Positions 25,729-35,472 of a stretch of DNA of 64,000 nucleotides are shown here, one piece after another. The stretch lies in NCBI RefSeq assembly GCF_014332515.1, contig NZ_VFSD01000009.1:1-64000 (forward strand), in the 5' to 3' direction. The position numbers and the translations under genes were made by a program. The number at the start of each line of letters is the position of its first letter. Position 1 is the first letter of the stretch. The DNA comes from Pontibacter beigongshangensis (GTDB taxonomy: Bacteria > Bacteroidota > Bacteroidia > Cytophagales > Hymenobacteraceae). Under the pieces are notes generated by a model, which was given only the letters and a program-made list of their open reading frames with translations, was not told the origin of the DNA and did not search any database.

Positions 25729-27000
25729 ATGAGTCATATTGTTGATAGAAGAAAAAATGATAAAGGGAAATCTACCGGCAACCGGCAGAAGTTTCTGAAG
25801 CGGGTGGAGAGCCAGATCAAAAAAGCGATACCGGACATCCTCAGCCAGGAGAGTATTAAGGACAGCAAGACGGGCGGCAGCGTGAAGGTGCCGGTACGTG
25901 GCCTGGATGAGCCCGCTTTCCGGCATGACCCTAAAACCGGGAAAAAACAGATCGTGAAGCCAGGCAACGACCGCTACAACGAAGGCGACCGGGTGCCAAA
26001 ACCAAAGGCTGGAGGTGGCGGCGGTGGCCGTGGCAAGGGTTCCAATAGCCCGGAAACATCAGAAGATGAGTTCACGGTAGTGCTGTCGCGGGAGGAGTTT
26101 CTGCAGTATTTCTTCGATGACCTGGCCTTGCCCAAGATGGTAAAAAAGCTGATGGACAGCACCGAGACCTTCGAAATGAAGCGGGCCGGCTATACCCGTG
26201 ACAGTGTGCCTTCGCGGTTAAACGTAAAAACCAGCTTTCAGCAGTCGCTGGGGCGGCGGCTGGCGCTAAAAGGTGTGTTCGACAAGAAACTGCAGCTCCT
26301 GGAAGAGCAGCTTGCCCTGATCACCGATCCCGAAGAGCGGGTAGGGCTGGAGCTGGAAATAGAAAAAGTAAAGCGGCAGGCCAACACCATACCGTTCTTC
26401 GAAGACATAGACCTGCGCTATAATAACTTTGAGCGGGTGCCTGTGCCGGTCACCTCGGCCGTGATGTTCTGCATCATGGACGTGTCGGCCTCGATGGGCT
26501 ACCATGAGAAAGATATTGCCAAACGGTTCTTCACGCTCCTCTACATCTTCCTGACGAGGCTTTACAAAAATGTGGAGCTGGTGTTTATCCGGCATCATAC
26601 CGAGGCCAAGGAGGTAACCGAGGAGGAGTTCTTCAATTCCCGAGAGAGTGGCGGCACGGTGGTAGCCCCATCGCTGAAACTCATGGACAAGATTATGCGG
26701 GAAAGGTACGATGAGAACTGGAACATCTACTGCTGCCAGGCCTCCGATGGGGACGTGTGGTCGAAGGAGGATGCCAAGGAATGTAAGAACCTGGTGCTGG
26801 AAACGATTCTGCCCGCCATACAATACATGGCCTACATCGAAATAAACAACAAGAACCGCGAAAGCGACCTTTGGCAGGCCTACAACCGCATCAGCAACGA
26901 CGAGGACTTCTCTATCCGGCACATCAACGAAGTGTACGAAATATGGCCGGTTTTCCAGGGCCTCTTCCGGAAACGGAACGACTCTGATTCCGGTAGGTGA
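25729..27000 (+). CDS. yeaH: YeaH/YhbH-family protein (DUF444) with a VWA-like fold
   Basis: A 423-residue member of the DUF444 family. It has the N-terminal IVDRRKNDKGKSTGNRQKFL signature, a glycine-rich stretch (about 91-105), and a C-terminal von Willebrand A-like domain whose metal site reads MDVSASMGYHEK. It always partners PrkA and SpoVR and is a possible adaptor or substrate of the kinase. It lies 199 bp after prkA, across a long tract able to form a stem, and 130 bp before spoVR. Confidence 0.95.
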   Translation: MSHIVDRRKNDKGKSTGNRQKFLKRVESQIKKAIPDILSQESIKDSKTGGSVKVPVRGLDEPAFRHDPKTGKKQIVKPGNDRYNEGDRVPKPKAGGGGGGRGKGSNSPETSEDEFTVVLSREEFLQYFFDDLALPKMVKKLMDSTETFEMKRAGYTRDSVPSRLNVKTSFQQSLGRRLALKGVFDKKLQLLEEQLALITDPEERVGLELEIEKVKRQANTIPFFEDIDLRYNNFERVPVPVTSAVMFCIMDVSASMGYHEKDIAKRFFTLLYIFLTRLYKNVELVFIRHHTEAKEVTEEEFFNSRESGGTVVAPSLKLMDKIMRERYDENWNIYCCQASDGDVWSKEDAKECKNLVLETILPAIQYMAYIEINNKNRESDLWQAYNRISNDEDFSIRHINEVYEIWPVFQGLFRKRNDSDSGR

Positions 27001-27130
27001 GGAGGTTGATTCTTGGTTGTTAATTGTTAACTGATAGGGTATAGGAACAGCATTCGAAATGGTGCTGACTCCGTGGTATTCTGGAAAAGTCTTCATCTAC
27101 TATCTTACACTTACCATTTCAAAAACTGCC

Positions 27131-28645
27131 ATGAAGGATATAGATAAATACAGAGCGATGTTCACTAATCCGAACTGGGATTACGATACCTTGGAGGCGG
27201 CAGACCAGGTGATAGGCAGGATTGGGCGGGAGTACCTGAAGCTGAAGACCTACCCGAACCAGATCGAGATCGTGACTTCGGAGCAGATGCTCGATGCCTA
27301 CGCCCTCACCGGCCTGCCCACTTCTTACCCGCACTGGAAGTTCGGGAAAGACTTTGTGCTCAACCAGAATAACTATACCAAAGGGCGCATGGGGCTGTCG
27401 TACGAGCTGGTCATCAACTCTAACCCCTGCATCAGTTACAACATGGAGAACAACTCCACCTGCATGATGCTGCTCGTGATTGCCCATGCCTGCCAGGGAC
27501 ATAACGCCTTTTTCGCCAACAACTACATGTTCCTGGACTGGACTTCTGCCGACTCTATTGTAGATTATATGGTGTTTGCCAGAGACTACATCCTTAAGTG
27601 CGAGGAGGAGTTTGGGGAAGAGGAAGTGGAAAAGGTGCTGGATGCATGCCACGCCCTCATGAACCATGGGGTAGATAAATATAAAAAGCCTTCTAAAATC
27701 TCGGCCATGCAGGAGAACGAAAGGTTGAAACGTCTCACTGCCATTAAACGCGAGAACTACAACGAGCTCTGGCGAACCTTGCCCCCTTCAGCCGACCTGC
27801 CCGAGCCTGGTTCCAAAGAGGAGCACCGCTTCCCAAAAGAGCCGGAAGAGAACATTCTGTACTTTATCGAAAAATATGCACCGGCACTGCCGGTCTGGAA
27901 ACGTGAAATTATACGGATTGTGCGCAAGGTGGCGCAGTATTTTTACCCGCAAGGTGCCACCAAGGTCATGAACGAAGGCTTTGCCACTTTTACCCATTAC
28001 CACATCATGAATAAAATGTTTGAGGAGGGCTACGTGAACGATGGCTTTATGCTGGAGTTTATCAAGAGCCATAGCGGGGTGCTGTACCAGCCGGAATACA
28101 ACAGCAAGTACTATTCGGGCCTGAACCCTTACACACTCGGCTTCAATATTTTTATGGACATCAAGCGCATTTGCCAGGAGCCTACCGCCGAAGACAGGGA
28201 ATGGTTCCCGAACCTCGTGGGCAAGGACTGGCTGGAGCAGGTGCACTATGTGATGGAGAACTTTCGTGACGACAGCTTTATACTCCAGTATCTTTCGCCC
28301 AAGGTTATCCGCGACATGCGGCTGTTTACCATTGTAGACAACGAACTGGAGACAACCTACGAGATTGGCGCTATCCATAACGAGCGGGGCTACAGAAAAG
28401 TGCGGGAGCAGTTGAGCAACCAGTACGACCGCTCGTCTTATATCCCTAACATACAGGCTACCAAGGTAGACCTGTACAAAACCAGCAAACTGTACCTGAC
28501 GCACACCATCCAGAGCGACCGACGCCTGGAAGCCGAAACGGCCAGGGCCACGCTAAAACACATCCGTTATCTGTGGGGGTTTCCGGTTGAGCTCCATTCT
28601 AAAAACAAGCTCGGCATAAACGAGAGCACCTTTGAGATAAAGTAA
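27131..28645 (+). CDS. spoVR: SpoVR-family protein
   Basis: A 504-residue SpoVR/YcgB-family protein. I start at the ATG at 27131 (MKDIDKYRAMF); an in-frame extension to 27059 adds 24 residues that are not typical. Family segments include LPTSYPHWKFGK, the AHACQGHNAFFANNYMF region, and GFATFTHYHIMNKMFEEG. It completes the prkA-yeaH-spoVR operon. The molecular activity is unknown; in Bacillus the protein is needed for the spore cortex, whereas here it is likely tied to stress. Confidence 0.95.
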   Translation: MKDIDKYRAMFTNPNWDYDTLEAADQVIGRIGREYLKLKTYPNQIEIVTSEQMLDAYALTGLPTSYPHWKFGKDFVLNQNNYTKGRMGLSYELVINSNPCISYNMENNSTCMMLLVIAHACQGHNAFFANNYMFLDWTSADSIVDYMVFARDYILKCEEEFGEEEVEKVLDACHALMNHGVDKYKKPSKISAMQENERLKRLTAIKRENYNELWRTLPPSADLPEPGSKEEHRFPKEPEENILYFIEKYAPALPVWKREIIRIVRKVAQYFYPQGATKVMNEGFATFTHYHIMNKMFEEGYVNDGFMLEFIKSHSGVLYQPEYNSKYYSGLNPYTLGFNIFMDIKRICQEPTAEDREWFPNLVGKDWLEQVHYVMENFRDDSFILQYLSPKVIRDMRLFTIVDNELETTYEIGAIHNERGYRKVREQLSNQYDRSSYIPNIQATKVDLYKTSKLYLTHTIQSDRRLEAETARATLKHIRYLWGFPVELHSKNKLGINESTFEIK

Positions 28646-28733
28646 GAGCAGCTGACCAAAATGTTCACTACTCAAATTGAAAAGTTCTTTTCCAGGTTCT
28701 TCAGCTTTAACGGCAGTAATATCTCCAATTAAT

Positions 28734-28787
28734 CAGCAGCAGCAACAGTACCTACCATCTCCTGAGGGCCATTTTCATTAGAATAAT
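28734..28787 (+). repeat. Intergenic CTCCGGAGG repeat, copy 9 (forward)
   Basis: Head CAGCAGCAGCAACAG, core TCTCCTGAGGGCC (one change), tail ATTTTCATTAGAATAAT. It lies after spoVR. Confidence 0.85.
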
Positions 28788-28865
28788 CAGGCGAGCCAGT
28801 GGAGCTAAAAATTCTGGGTATTTTACTGGTACAATGCTGTGTACGGAAACGAAAGAGCATTCTAA

Positions 28866-29311
28866 AAGCTCATCTATGAATCTGGCTTAGCTGGTGAACC
28901 TGTCAGAACAAGTCCAGTGCTCACTAATGCGTTCTCAGAAAATACCGTGGAAGCTGGAAAGCAATTGTTTGCAGCACACACCTGCCTGGTTTGTTACGCC
29001 GTGGACGGTAATATGGAGATGTTAGGAGACAACCTGAAGGATGTGGGGAGGCGCCTGTCCAGAGAAAAAATTCTGGAGAAGATTCTCGAGCCGTTCAATC
29101 GGATAAAACCCAGCATGATGGCGATCCGGGTAATTAAAAAAACGGGCAGGTGTTAAGTGGAAGGGTAGTGAATGCCAGCGAACAGCAGCTCTCGCTGATA
29201 CTGGTGGGCAACCACGTGGTGCAGGTGCCCCGGCACGAATTAGAGAGGGCCGAAGACATGCCTGAATCGCTGCTGTATGCCGGGCTCCTGACGGGGTTAA
29301 CGGAGCCATAA
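28866..29311 (+). pseudogene. Remnant of a cytochrome c-type domain of a dehydrogenase-like protein
   Basis: The frame from 28866 gives GKQLFAAHTCLVCYAVDGN, a heme site in which the His of CxxCH is Tyr, then LGDNLKDVGRRLSREKILEKIL. The frame breaks at a seven-A run near 29135. Adding one A restores a continuation (NGQVLSGRVVNAS... QVPRHELE... MPESLL) to the TAA at 29309-29311. This is the C-terminal layout of PVC/Bacteroidota-type heme-binding dehydrogenase proteins. Two independent lesions and no start support decay. A sequencing error could explain the run but not the lost His. Confidence 0.75.
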
Positions 29312-29384
29312 ACAGCTGCTCTGCTGGATTACATGGTGAGTCGAAGCCAATGTTGGCAACATTTTAAAACAAACCCAACAGCCT

Positions 29385-29858
29385 TTATTTATTCTGATCC
29401 CAGGGTTCGAAGGTGCCCGTTGGGGTGTCGTGGCTGAAGATCTTTTTAAGAGGCAGCGTTTCTCCTTTTTTTATCTCGAAGTAGGTGTACGAGTACATAA
29501 GGCCCCCGTTTCCGGCCGATTTTGGGAGAAGCACATACACAAAATACCTGCCCGGCAAAACCTTTTCATTCATAGTAGACCCGATTGCCCCGTAATCAAT
29601 TGTATGAAAAGAAGCCGTATTTTTATCGTACACATTGCCAACCTGTATATCGGGCGATAAGGCCAGGTCAAAGTCTTTGTTTTCTGCCTGCCATACATGG
29701 ATAATTGCCATTTTCGATCCAATTGTAATTTCACCGCTTGAGGACTTTTTCTTTTTAAAAATCTCAAGCTTCATTCTGGTATCAGGTTCTGGCTCGTCTT
29801 TTTTACAGGATGTTAGCAGCAATAGCACTGCCATGCATAAAAGTATTTGTACTCTCAT
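29385..29858 (-). CDS. Lipoprotein of unknown function
   Basis: A 157-residue protein with a lipoprotein signal (ILLCMAVLLLLTSC, Cys18). The mature part is a single compact beta-rich domain with a GRYFVYVLLPKSAG strand and a MYSYTYFEIKKGE strand near the end, like a small transthyretin-type or binding domain. It should sit at the outer membrane or face the periplasm. No neighbour suggests a role; it converges on the cytochrome-like pseudogene. Confidence 0.8.
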   Translation of the reverse strand: MRVQILLCMAVLLLLTSCKKDEPEPDTRMKLEIFKKKKSSSGEITIGSKMAIIHVWQAENKDFDLALSPDIQVGNVYDKNTASFHTIDYGAIGSTMNEKVLPGRYFVYVLLPKSAGNGGLMYSYTYFEIKKGETLPLKKIFSHDTPTGTFEPWDQNK

Positions 29859-30317
29859 GAAAACAGGTGTTGAAGGTGAATTTTTTAAAAAAACCTGAAG
29901 TATATGATTGGTATAGTTCTATAATTTACAGAATACTTCTTATACGAGCAAGAGACTCTATAGTTAATTGCAGTTTATTGGTATTTAGGCCCCCATAAGC
30001 TACTAACTCGTCAGTATAGCATAAAAATAATCTTACCTGATTTCTGGTATAATACAACCTGTTGATATAAAGCGATTTACGATATTTGTCTCTTGTTAGG
30101 GAGTAAAAAGCAGGCTTAAAAATTATTCTATTTTATCTAAAAATATTTTTTAAATCCTGGGTAGGGTCACGAATTGCTAACACGATTGTGAAATTTTTAG
30201 GGCTACTTATTAGTGCATCATCCCTTTGCCCTTGCTTCGCCAAATTAAAGATTAGAAATTCAGAAGTACTGGGGAAAATGCTTAAATTTTAGCTCTTATG
30301 CATTAAACACCAATTCC
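29859..30317. other. AT-rich gap before the esterase gene
   Basis: About 460 bp between divergent genes, clearly richer in A and T than the flanks (for example 29920-30190). No repeat copy and no gene are seen. Confidence 0.5.
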
Positions 30318-31397
30318 ATGAAACTTGACATGTTTTATAGCAGCATAACAGCCTTGATGGCTGCCTTTGTTTTGCTCACATCTTTCCCGGTTCAGGGCCA
30401 GAAAGGAACCAGGCGCACAGGTACGGTAGAGCGAATTATGGTTCATGGCAAGGGGCTGGAAGGAAACTTGTCCGGAGACTCCCCTGACCGGGAGGTGGCC
30501 GTATACCTGCCTCCCGGCTACAAGGAGAACCCGAAGCGGCGGTTCCCGGTGGTGTACCTGCTGCACGGTTTCACCGACAGCGCATCCAAGCTTTATGGCT
30601 TCGAGCAGCACTGGATGAACCTGCCTAAGGTGCTCAACAAAGCGTTTGCAGATGGCAAGCGACCAGAGATGATCTTTGTCACGCCCAATGCCTATAGCCG
30701 TTTCGGGGGCAGCATGTATTCCAGGTCCGTGACGACCGGTAACTGGGAAGAGTTTATAGCGCGGGAGCTGGTAGCCCACATCGACAAAAAGTACCGCACC
30801 ATTCCTAAGGCTGAGAGCCGGGGGCTTGCCGGGCACTCGATGGGAGGCTATGGTGCTCTACGGATTGGGCAGCAATACCCGGAGGTGTTCTCGAGCCTGT
30901 ACCTGCTGAGCCCCTGCTGCCTGGAGGCCAACAGCAATGTGCCGCAGGACTCCGCCGCCAGCGCCAGGCTACAGGCCATCCGGACGCAGGCCGACCTGAA
31001 CCGGGCCGATTTTTTCACGAAGGCGATGTTTGCCTCGGCAGCTGCCTGGTCTCCTAACCCCACAAAGCCACCCTTCTTCCTGGATCTGCCACTGGAGAAG
31101 GGGCAACTGCAACCCTCTGTGCTGGCCAGGTGGAATGCTAACCGCCCCCTGGCCACAATCGATCAAAACATTTACAATATCCGGAAGCTGCGGGCCCTGG
31201 CCTTCGATGCAGGCTCCCAGGACAAAAGCATTGCTGCCAGCATCCGGGAGTTAAATGAGATATTGAATAACTACGGCATCAGGCACAGGTACGAAGAGTA
31301 CGAAGGAGACCATATAAACCGCGTAGCGGAGCGTATTGGCACTCTGCTTCTTAATTTTTATGCAGAGAACCTATCGTTTGAGCAAGAGAGAAAATGA
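30318..31397 (+). CDS. Secreted esterase of the EstD/antigen 85-like family
   Basis: A 359-residue alpha/beta hydrolase with an N-terminal signal peptide (ALMAAFVLLTSFPVQGQ). The oxyanion and nucleophile motifs VVYLLHGFTD and GLAGHSMGGYGA (Ser174) are clear, and the catalytic His lies in YEGDHINRVAERI near the end. The family includes S-formylglutathione hydrolases, feruloyl esterases and mycolyltransferases, so the substrate is open; secretion argues for an extracytoplasmic ester. Confidence 0.9.
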   Translation: MKLDMFYSSITALMAAFVLLTSFPVQGQKGTRRTGTVERIMVHGKGLEGNLSGDSPDREVAVYLPPGYKENPKRRFPVVYLLHGFTDSASKLYGFEQHWMNLPKVLNKAFADGKRPEMIFVTPNAYSRFGGSMYSRSVTTGNWEEFIARELVAHIDKKYRTIPKAESRGLAGHSMGGYGALRIGQQYPEVFSSLYLLSPCCLEANSNVPQDSAASARLQAIRTQADLNRADFFTKAMFASAAAWSPNPTKPPFFLDLPLEKGQLQPSVLARWNANRPLATIDQNIYNIRKLRALAFDAGSQDKSIAASIRELNEILNNYGIRHRYEEYEGDHINRVAERIGTLLLNFYAENLSFEQERK

Positions 31398-31574
31398 GCA
31401 CCGAGGTACCGTGTATGTAGTTTGATTAATCCAGGTTGTTGGCTTCGTCGATAATTTTTAGCTGTATAAAACAGCTTTGGGAGTGTTTATCTAAAAGATC
31501 AGCAAAAACTGTTTAATAGTCTTTAAATTGACAGACTATGTTGATCTTTTATGTAAACGCTAACCCCAAAAACT

Positions 31575-31904
31575 ATGAAAAATGGAGTCATCAAAACTGC
31601 TTTAGCTGCCGCTGTATTAGTGGGCGCGGTTATGTCGGCTAGGGCGCAGACCCTTCCAGCCGATGCAGGTAACTGGGTGGTAGAAACCAACCTGAACCAG
31701 AAAAACTACTCTGTTGTCAGGTTCTACGACCAGCAAGGTGCCTTGCTTTATGAAGAAAAACTGCAGGGGGTTTACCTGGATGTCAGCAAGCCCAAAATAA
31801 GGAAAATCCTGAACAGGAGCCTTGCCAGCTTCAGGAGCAATACGTTGATAGCCGGCCGCTATTTCAGGAGCAAACTGCCCCCAAATAAGCTGGCACACCG
31901 TTAA
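31575..31904 (+). CDS. Small secreted protein, unknown
   Basis: A 109-residue protein with a signal peptide (KTALAAAVLVGAVMSARAQ, cleavage near 25) and a short beta-rich mature part with WVVETNLNQKNYSVVRFYD and ALLYEEKLQGVYLDVS. Small proteins of this kind are frequent in Hymenobacteraceae; no function is known to me. Confidence 0.75.
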   Translation: MKNGVIKTALAAAVLVGAVMSARAQTLPADAGNWVVETNLNQKNYSVVRFYDQQGALLYEEKLQGVYLDVSKPKIRKILNRSLASFRSNTLIAGRYFRSKLPPNKLAHR

Positions 31905-32279
31905 TACGCTTTTGTCCTGTAAAATCAGCATAATGGCAGTCTTATATCGTTAATAGAAAAACCGGCCACTGCAAGTCTGAAAATTTAATTAGTGCGCAGG
32001 AAGTACGATCAAGAATCTTTGAGTAAGTGCGGAGTAATTGTTTTACAGCAGATAAGTCAAATTATTTGAATGAAAGCTGCCCTCCGGAGCTGCTACTGCG
32101 GAATCGACTTAGGCAAATAGATTTTACCTGAATGTAATTCATGCTGTTTGAGGTTAAAAAGGTGGGGCAATGCTGGCACACAGCGTCAGGTAAGTTCCCG
32201 GAAGGCGATAGGGCAGGGCTCCGGCACATAACAGGTGGCGCATTAGCTCATTTGTGTTAAGTATTAGCAACGGAATAAC
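31905..32279. other. Convergent gap with repeat copy 10
   Basis: Contains the reverse repeat copy at 32060-32099 and mixed sequence otherwise. No gene is supported. Confidence 0.5.
32060..32099 (-). repeat. Intergenic CTCCGGAGG repeat, copy 10 (reverse)
   Basis: Tail AATTATTTGAATGAAAG, core GCCCTCCGGAGC, short head TGCTACTGC. Confidence 0.85.
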
Positions 32280-33032
32280 CTAAAAAGGGGACGGGCTGAT
32301 GCAGGTCCAGCCGCCATCTATCACCAGGCTCTGGCCTGTAATGTGCCTTGCCTCTTCCGATACCAGGAACAAGGCCGCCCTGGCAATATCGGTAACAGCG
32401 GCTGGCCGGCCCATGGGGGTAATGGCAGACCAGGTAGCTTCATACCCGGGCTCCTGCATGGTCCTTTCAGTAAGGGTAGCTCCTGGGGCAAGGGTATTCA
32501 CATTAATCTTATAGGGCGACAGTTCAATTACCAGGTTTTTAGCCAGCATTTCGATGGCGGCCTTGCTCATGCTATAGGCCGCCAGGTTTTTGTGTGCCTG
32601 GTGCCCCGTAACAGAAGACATAAATAGCAGGGAGCCTCCGGATGCCTGCCGTATCATTTGCCGGGCTGCCGCCTGAGCCAGAAAGAAGGTTGCACCCAGA
32701 TTTACCTGCATTACTTTGCTAAAGGCTTCTGGGGTGTAATTTAAAAAATCGCCGAAAAGGGTTATCCCGGCATTAGCAACAATAATATCAACTGACCCAA
32801 ACTCTGAAACCGCTGTCTCAATCAGTTGCTCGATAAACATTGTGTCGCTGGCGTCGCCTGCCAGGGGCATGCAAGATCCGTTTTCCTTCCTGATTAGCCT
32901 GCTGGCGCTCTCAGCAAGGCCGGACTGCAGGTCGTTCAGAAGCACGTTTGCGCCGGCATTTGCCAGCTGGCGGCAAATCTGGAGCCCGATACCCTGGCCA
33001 GCACCCGTCACGATAGCCACTTTGTTCCTCAT
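32280..33032 (-). CDS. Short-chain dehydrogenase/reductase
   Basis: A 250-residue classical SDR. The cofactor loop TGAGQGIG, NAGI at 87-90, and the catalytic residues Ser140, Tyr153 and Lys157 (YSMSK) are all in place; the end LVIDGGW is typical of the glucose 1-dehydrogenase/FabG-like group. Substrate is unknown and no operon partner is near. Confidence 0.92.
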   Translation of the reverse strand: MRNKVAIVTGAGQGIGLQICRQLANAGANVLLNDLQSGLAESASRLIRKENGSCMPLAGDASDTMFIEQLIETAVSEFGSVDIIVANAGITLFGDFLNYTPEAFSKVMQVNLGATFFLAQAAARQMIRQASGGSLLFMSSVTGHQAHKNLAAYSMSKAAIEMLAKNLVIELSPYKINVNTLAPGATLTERTMQEPGYEATWSAITPMGRPAAVTDIARAALFLVSEEARHITGQSLVIDGGWTCISPSPF

Positions 33033-33398
33033 ATCCCTCTACTTTTTGATGGAGCCTTTGCTGTTCCGGTATAGGTACACAGCTAGCAGGATATAGGTTG
33101 CCTGACTAAGCAATTTGCAGAATGTTGATCGGGAGCGGCTGGTGTCTTGCTTTGGCTTTAAGCGTGCTTTTACCTCACCCTGTTCTGCTACTCAGTAAGC
33201 TACTAAAGCTCTTCTAAATTAAAATCAGAAATTAAAAATTAGGAATGACGGCATAAAAAGCGTTTAACCTTGCTACAAATCAAAGTGGGCAGCACTAGTT
33301 AGAGTAGGAAGGATGTGGAGCCGAAAGCAGCCTCTATACCGGTTTTGTTCATAACCCCGAAGGAAGAACCAGCTACAGGAAGGTAACGCAGCCGGCAC

Positions 33399-33437
33399 CA
33401 GCAGAGGCTCCGGAGGGCCTTTTTCATTAGCATAATT
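33399..33437 (+). repeat. Intergenic CTCCGGAGG repeat, copy 11 (forward)
   Basis: Short head CAGCAGAGG, core CTCCGGAGGGCC, tail TTTTTCATTAGCATAATT. Confidence 0.85.
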
Positions 33438-33537
33438 GCCCTCGCACCCGTATGGCCAGTTTTTTGGAAGCTACGGCTTTTCAGGCCAGGCAGTAAATAG
33501 GGGCAACCGTATGTGGTGGAGCAGCGGCAGAACCCAG

Positions 33538-33575
33538 TACCAAAGCTCCTGGTTTGAATGACAGGAGCTTTGGTA
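33538..33575. terminator. 14-bp perfect hairpin
   Basis: TACCAAAGCTCCTG pairs with its exact complement across a 10-nt loop. There is no T-run on either side and no adjacent gene end, so its role is uncertain. Confidence 0.35.
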
Positions 33576-33663
33576 TAGACTGCCAGAAATGATTTCAAGT
33601 TTGTGATTCGTTCTGTAAAAATTTCAGCTTCAGGAAGGCGGCAGGAACAGCTCTAAAACAAAA

Positions 33664-33693
33664 CGTCTGCTATGGTCATTGCCATAGCAGACG
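33664..33693 (-). terminator. Probable terminator of the htrA-type transcript
   Basis: A 12-bp perfect stem with a 6-nt loop (arms 33664-33675 and 33682-33693). On the minus strand it is followed by TTTTGTTTT. It lies 285 bp beyond the htrA-type stop and is the first such signal there. Confidence 0.55.
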
Positions 33694-33978
33694 CCTGCCC
33701 TTAATAATTGGAGCTAATTTCCAGTAAGCTTCTGAAAGCTTAAACCAGGCTTCTCGCCTGTCTGTATAAAAACCCGCAATGTCAAAAGTACTTTATTATA
33801 CGGTACTGATGGCCGAGGGTTTTATGTTTGGAGCTTGTTCAAATTAAAAATTAGTAATTCTGGACACTGTGCTTTAAAGGCCTTTAGAAAAGCATAATCA
33901 TCTATTTATTGTTTGTGATTTTCTGAATTCATTCCGATAGTTTAACTCTACTGCTCAGGCACCAATTATTTGGCCGGG

Positions 33979-35472
33979 CTAGGTGCCAAGCGGGAAACTG
34001 AAGACGAACCCGGTGCCGTCGGGGGTGATGCCATCTATGCGAACGCTCCCGCTACGGGAGGCGTTCAGGGCATTGTTAAGGTCGGCGAGGCTGTCGACGG
34101 GTTTGCCGTTCACATTGGTGATGATGGTGCCCCTCGGTATTCCGGCAGAATCGAAGAAGCCTCCTTTCTGAAGCTCCGTGATGTATAGGCCCGACTTCAG
34201 CCGGTAGCGCTGTTTCACATTGTCGGGAACAGGGGCAAAGGAGGCGCCCAGGCGGGCTTCCAGGCCGGTGCTGGCAACAGCGGTGGCAGCTTCTTCCCCT
34301 TTCAGTACAACGCCGGCATTGGCCGTGCGGCCATTGCGCAGGTAAGACAGCTGCACTTTATCTCCGGGATGGTGACGGGCAACCCTTTCTGATAGCTCCG
34401 CTGAGGAGGTAACCCGGGCCCCGTCGATGCTCTGAATAATATCGCCTTCTTTTAAACCGGCAGCCGCGGCTCCGCTTCCGGGCTCAACGCCTAGAATATA
34501 AACGCCACGTACTGAGGCAGGGTCGATTCCCCGCTCCCGTAGTATCTGATCTTCTACGGCGGGAGCCGGGAAGCTTACGCCTAAATACCCCCGCCTTACT
34601 TCGCCATACTTTCTGAAGTCGCCCACCACTTTTTGCATCAGGTTAGCAGGAATGGCAAAGCCATAGCCGGCATAGCTTCCGGTTTGAGAGGCGATGGCAG
34701 CATTTATACCAATCAGTTGCCCAGCCGTATTCACCAGGGCGCCACCGCTATTGCCCGGGTTAATGGCGGCATCTGTCTGTATAAAAGACTCAATGGCGGT
34801 GTTGGCGGCAGTTTCGGAAGGGTCTGCGTAACTGTCCTGGCTGGGCCGGTTCAGAATACCGATACTGCGGCCTTTGGCACTGATAATGCCGGCCGTAACC
34901 GTTGAGTTGAGCGATAAAGGATACCCCACGGCCAGTACCCATTCCCCTACCTGCACATTGTCTGAGTTTCCGATAGGCACCACGGGCAGGTTTGTGGCTT
35001 CTACTTTTACCAGGGCCAGGTCCGTGCTGGGGTCACGGCCAATCAGTTTGGCCTCATAGCTTCGTTTATCGGGCAGCGTCACTGCTATGGCAGAGGCATT
35101 TTCTATCACATGGTTATTGGTCACAATATATCCGTCTGGGGTAATAATTACACCTGAACCTGAGCCTCGGGCGGGTGCAGAGTTTTGAGGCATGCCAAAA
35201 AGCTCGAAGAATGGGTTGCCAGCCCCGGAGGAAGCCCTTGTATACAGGGTTTTGATGTGTACCACGGCAGGCGTAACGGTGGCCGATGCCTTCACAAAAT
35301 CGAGGTTTGCCGCCGGGGAGCCCGGTCTGACAGGGCTATCTGAAAAGTTCAGGCTCAGGTTGCCGGCAGATGAGTCCGGTTCATTTTCTTTGTTGTCGAT
35401 ATAGCGGTAGCCTGCTATGGCCAGAGCTACCGAGATCAGCATAGTGAGTAATAAGAGGCTGGCTTTCTTCAT
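33979..35472 (-). CDS. degP: Periplasmic serine protease, DegP/HtrA (Do) family
   Basis: A 497-residue protein from the ATG at 35472 (MKKASLLLL); an upstream GTG at 35490 would add six residues. An N-terminal signal/anchor is followed by a trypsin-like domain with His121 (TNNHVIE), Asp151 (PSTDLALVK) and Ser242 (NPGNSGGAL), then two PDZ domains (the first with RGYLGVSF and GDIIQSIDG). This layout is that of the envelope quality-control protease DegP, which degrades misfolded periplasmic proteins. It stands alone on the minus strand. Confidence 0.95.
   Translation of the reverse strand: MKKASLLLLTMLISVALAIAGYRYIDNKENEPDSSAGNLSLNFSDSPVRPGSPAANLDFVKASATVTPAVVHIKTLYTRASSGAGNPFFELFGMPQNSAPARGSGSGVIITPDGYIVTNNHVIENASAIAVTLPDKRSYEAKLIGRDPSTDLALVKVEATNLPVVPIGNSDNVQVGEWVLAVGYPLSLNSTVTAGIISAKGRSIGILNRPSQDSYADPSETAANTAIESFIQTDAAINPGNSGGALVNTAGQLIGINAAIASQTGSYAGYGFAIPANLMQKVVGDFRKYGEVRRGYLGVSFPAPAVEDQILRERGIDPASVRGVYILGVEPGSGAAAAGLKEGDIIQSIDGARVTSSAELSERVARHHPGDKVQLSYLRNGRTANAGVVLKGEEAATAVASTGLEARLGASFAPVPDNVKQRYRLKSGLYITELQKGGFFDSAGIPRGTIITNVNGKPVDSLADLNNALNASRSGSVRIDGITPDGTGFVFSFPLGT

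Larger units (their letters stand above)
33033..33978. other. 946-bp gap between SDR and htrA-type genes
   Basis: The gap has no supported gene; the frame at 33299-33598 overlaps the repeat and shows no family pattern. It holds repeat copy 11 and two perfect hairpins (33538-33575, 33664-33693), so it may be the residue of lost genes. Confidence 0.55.

Noticed and set aside
33299-33598. 99-residue frame on the minus strand
   Set aside because: Runs through a repeat copy and a hairpin and shows no family features.
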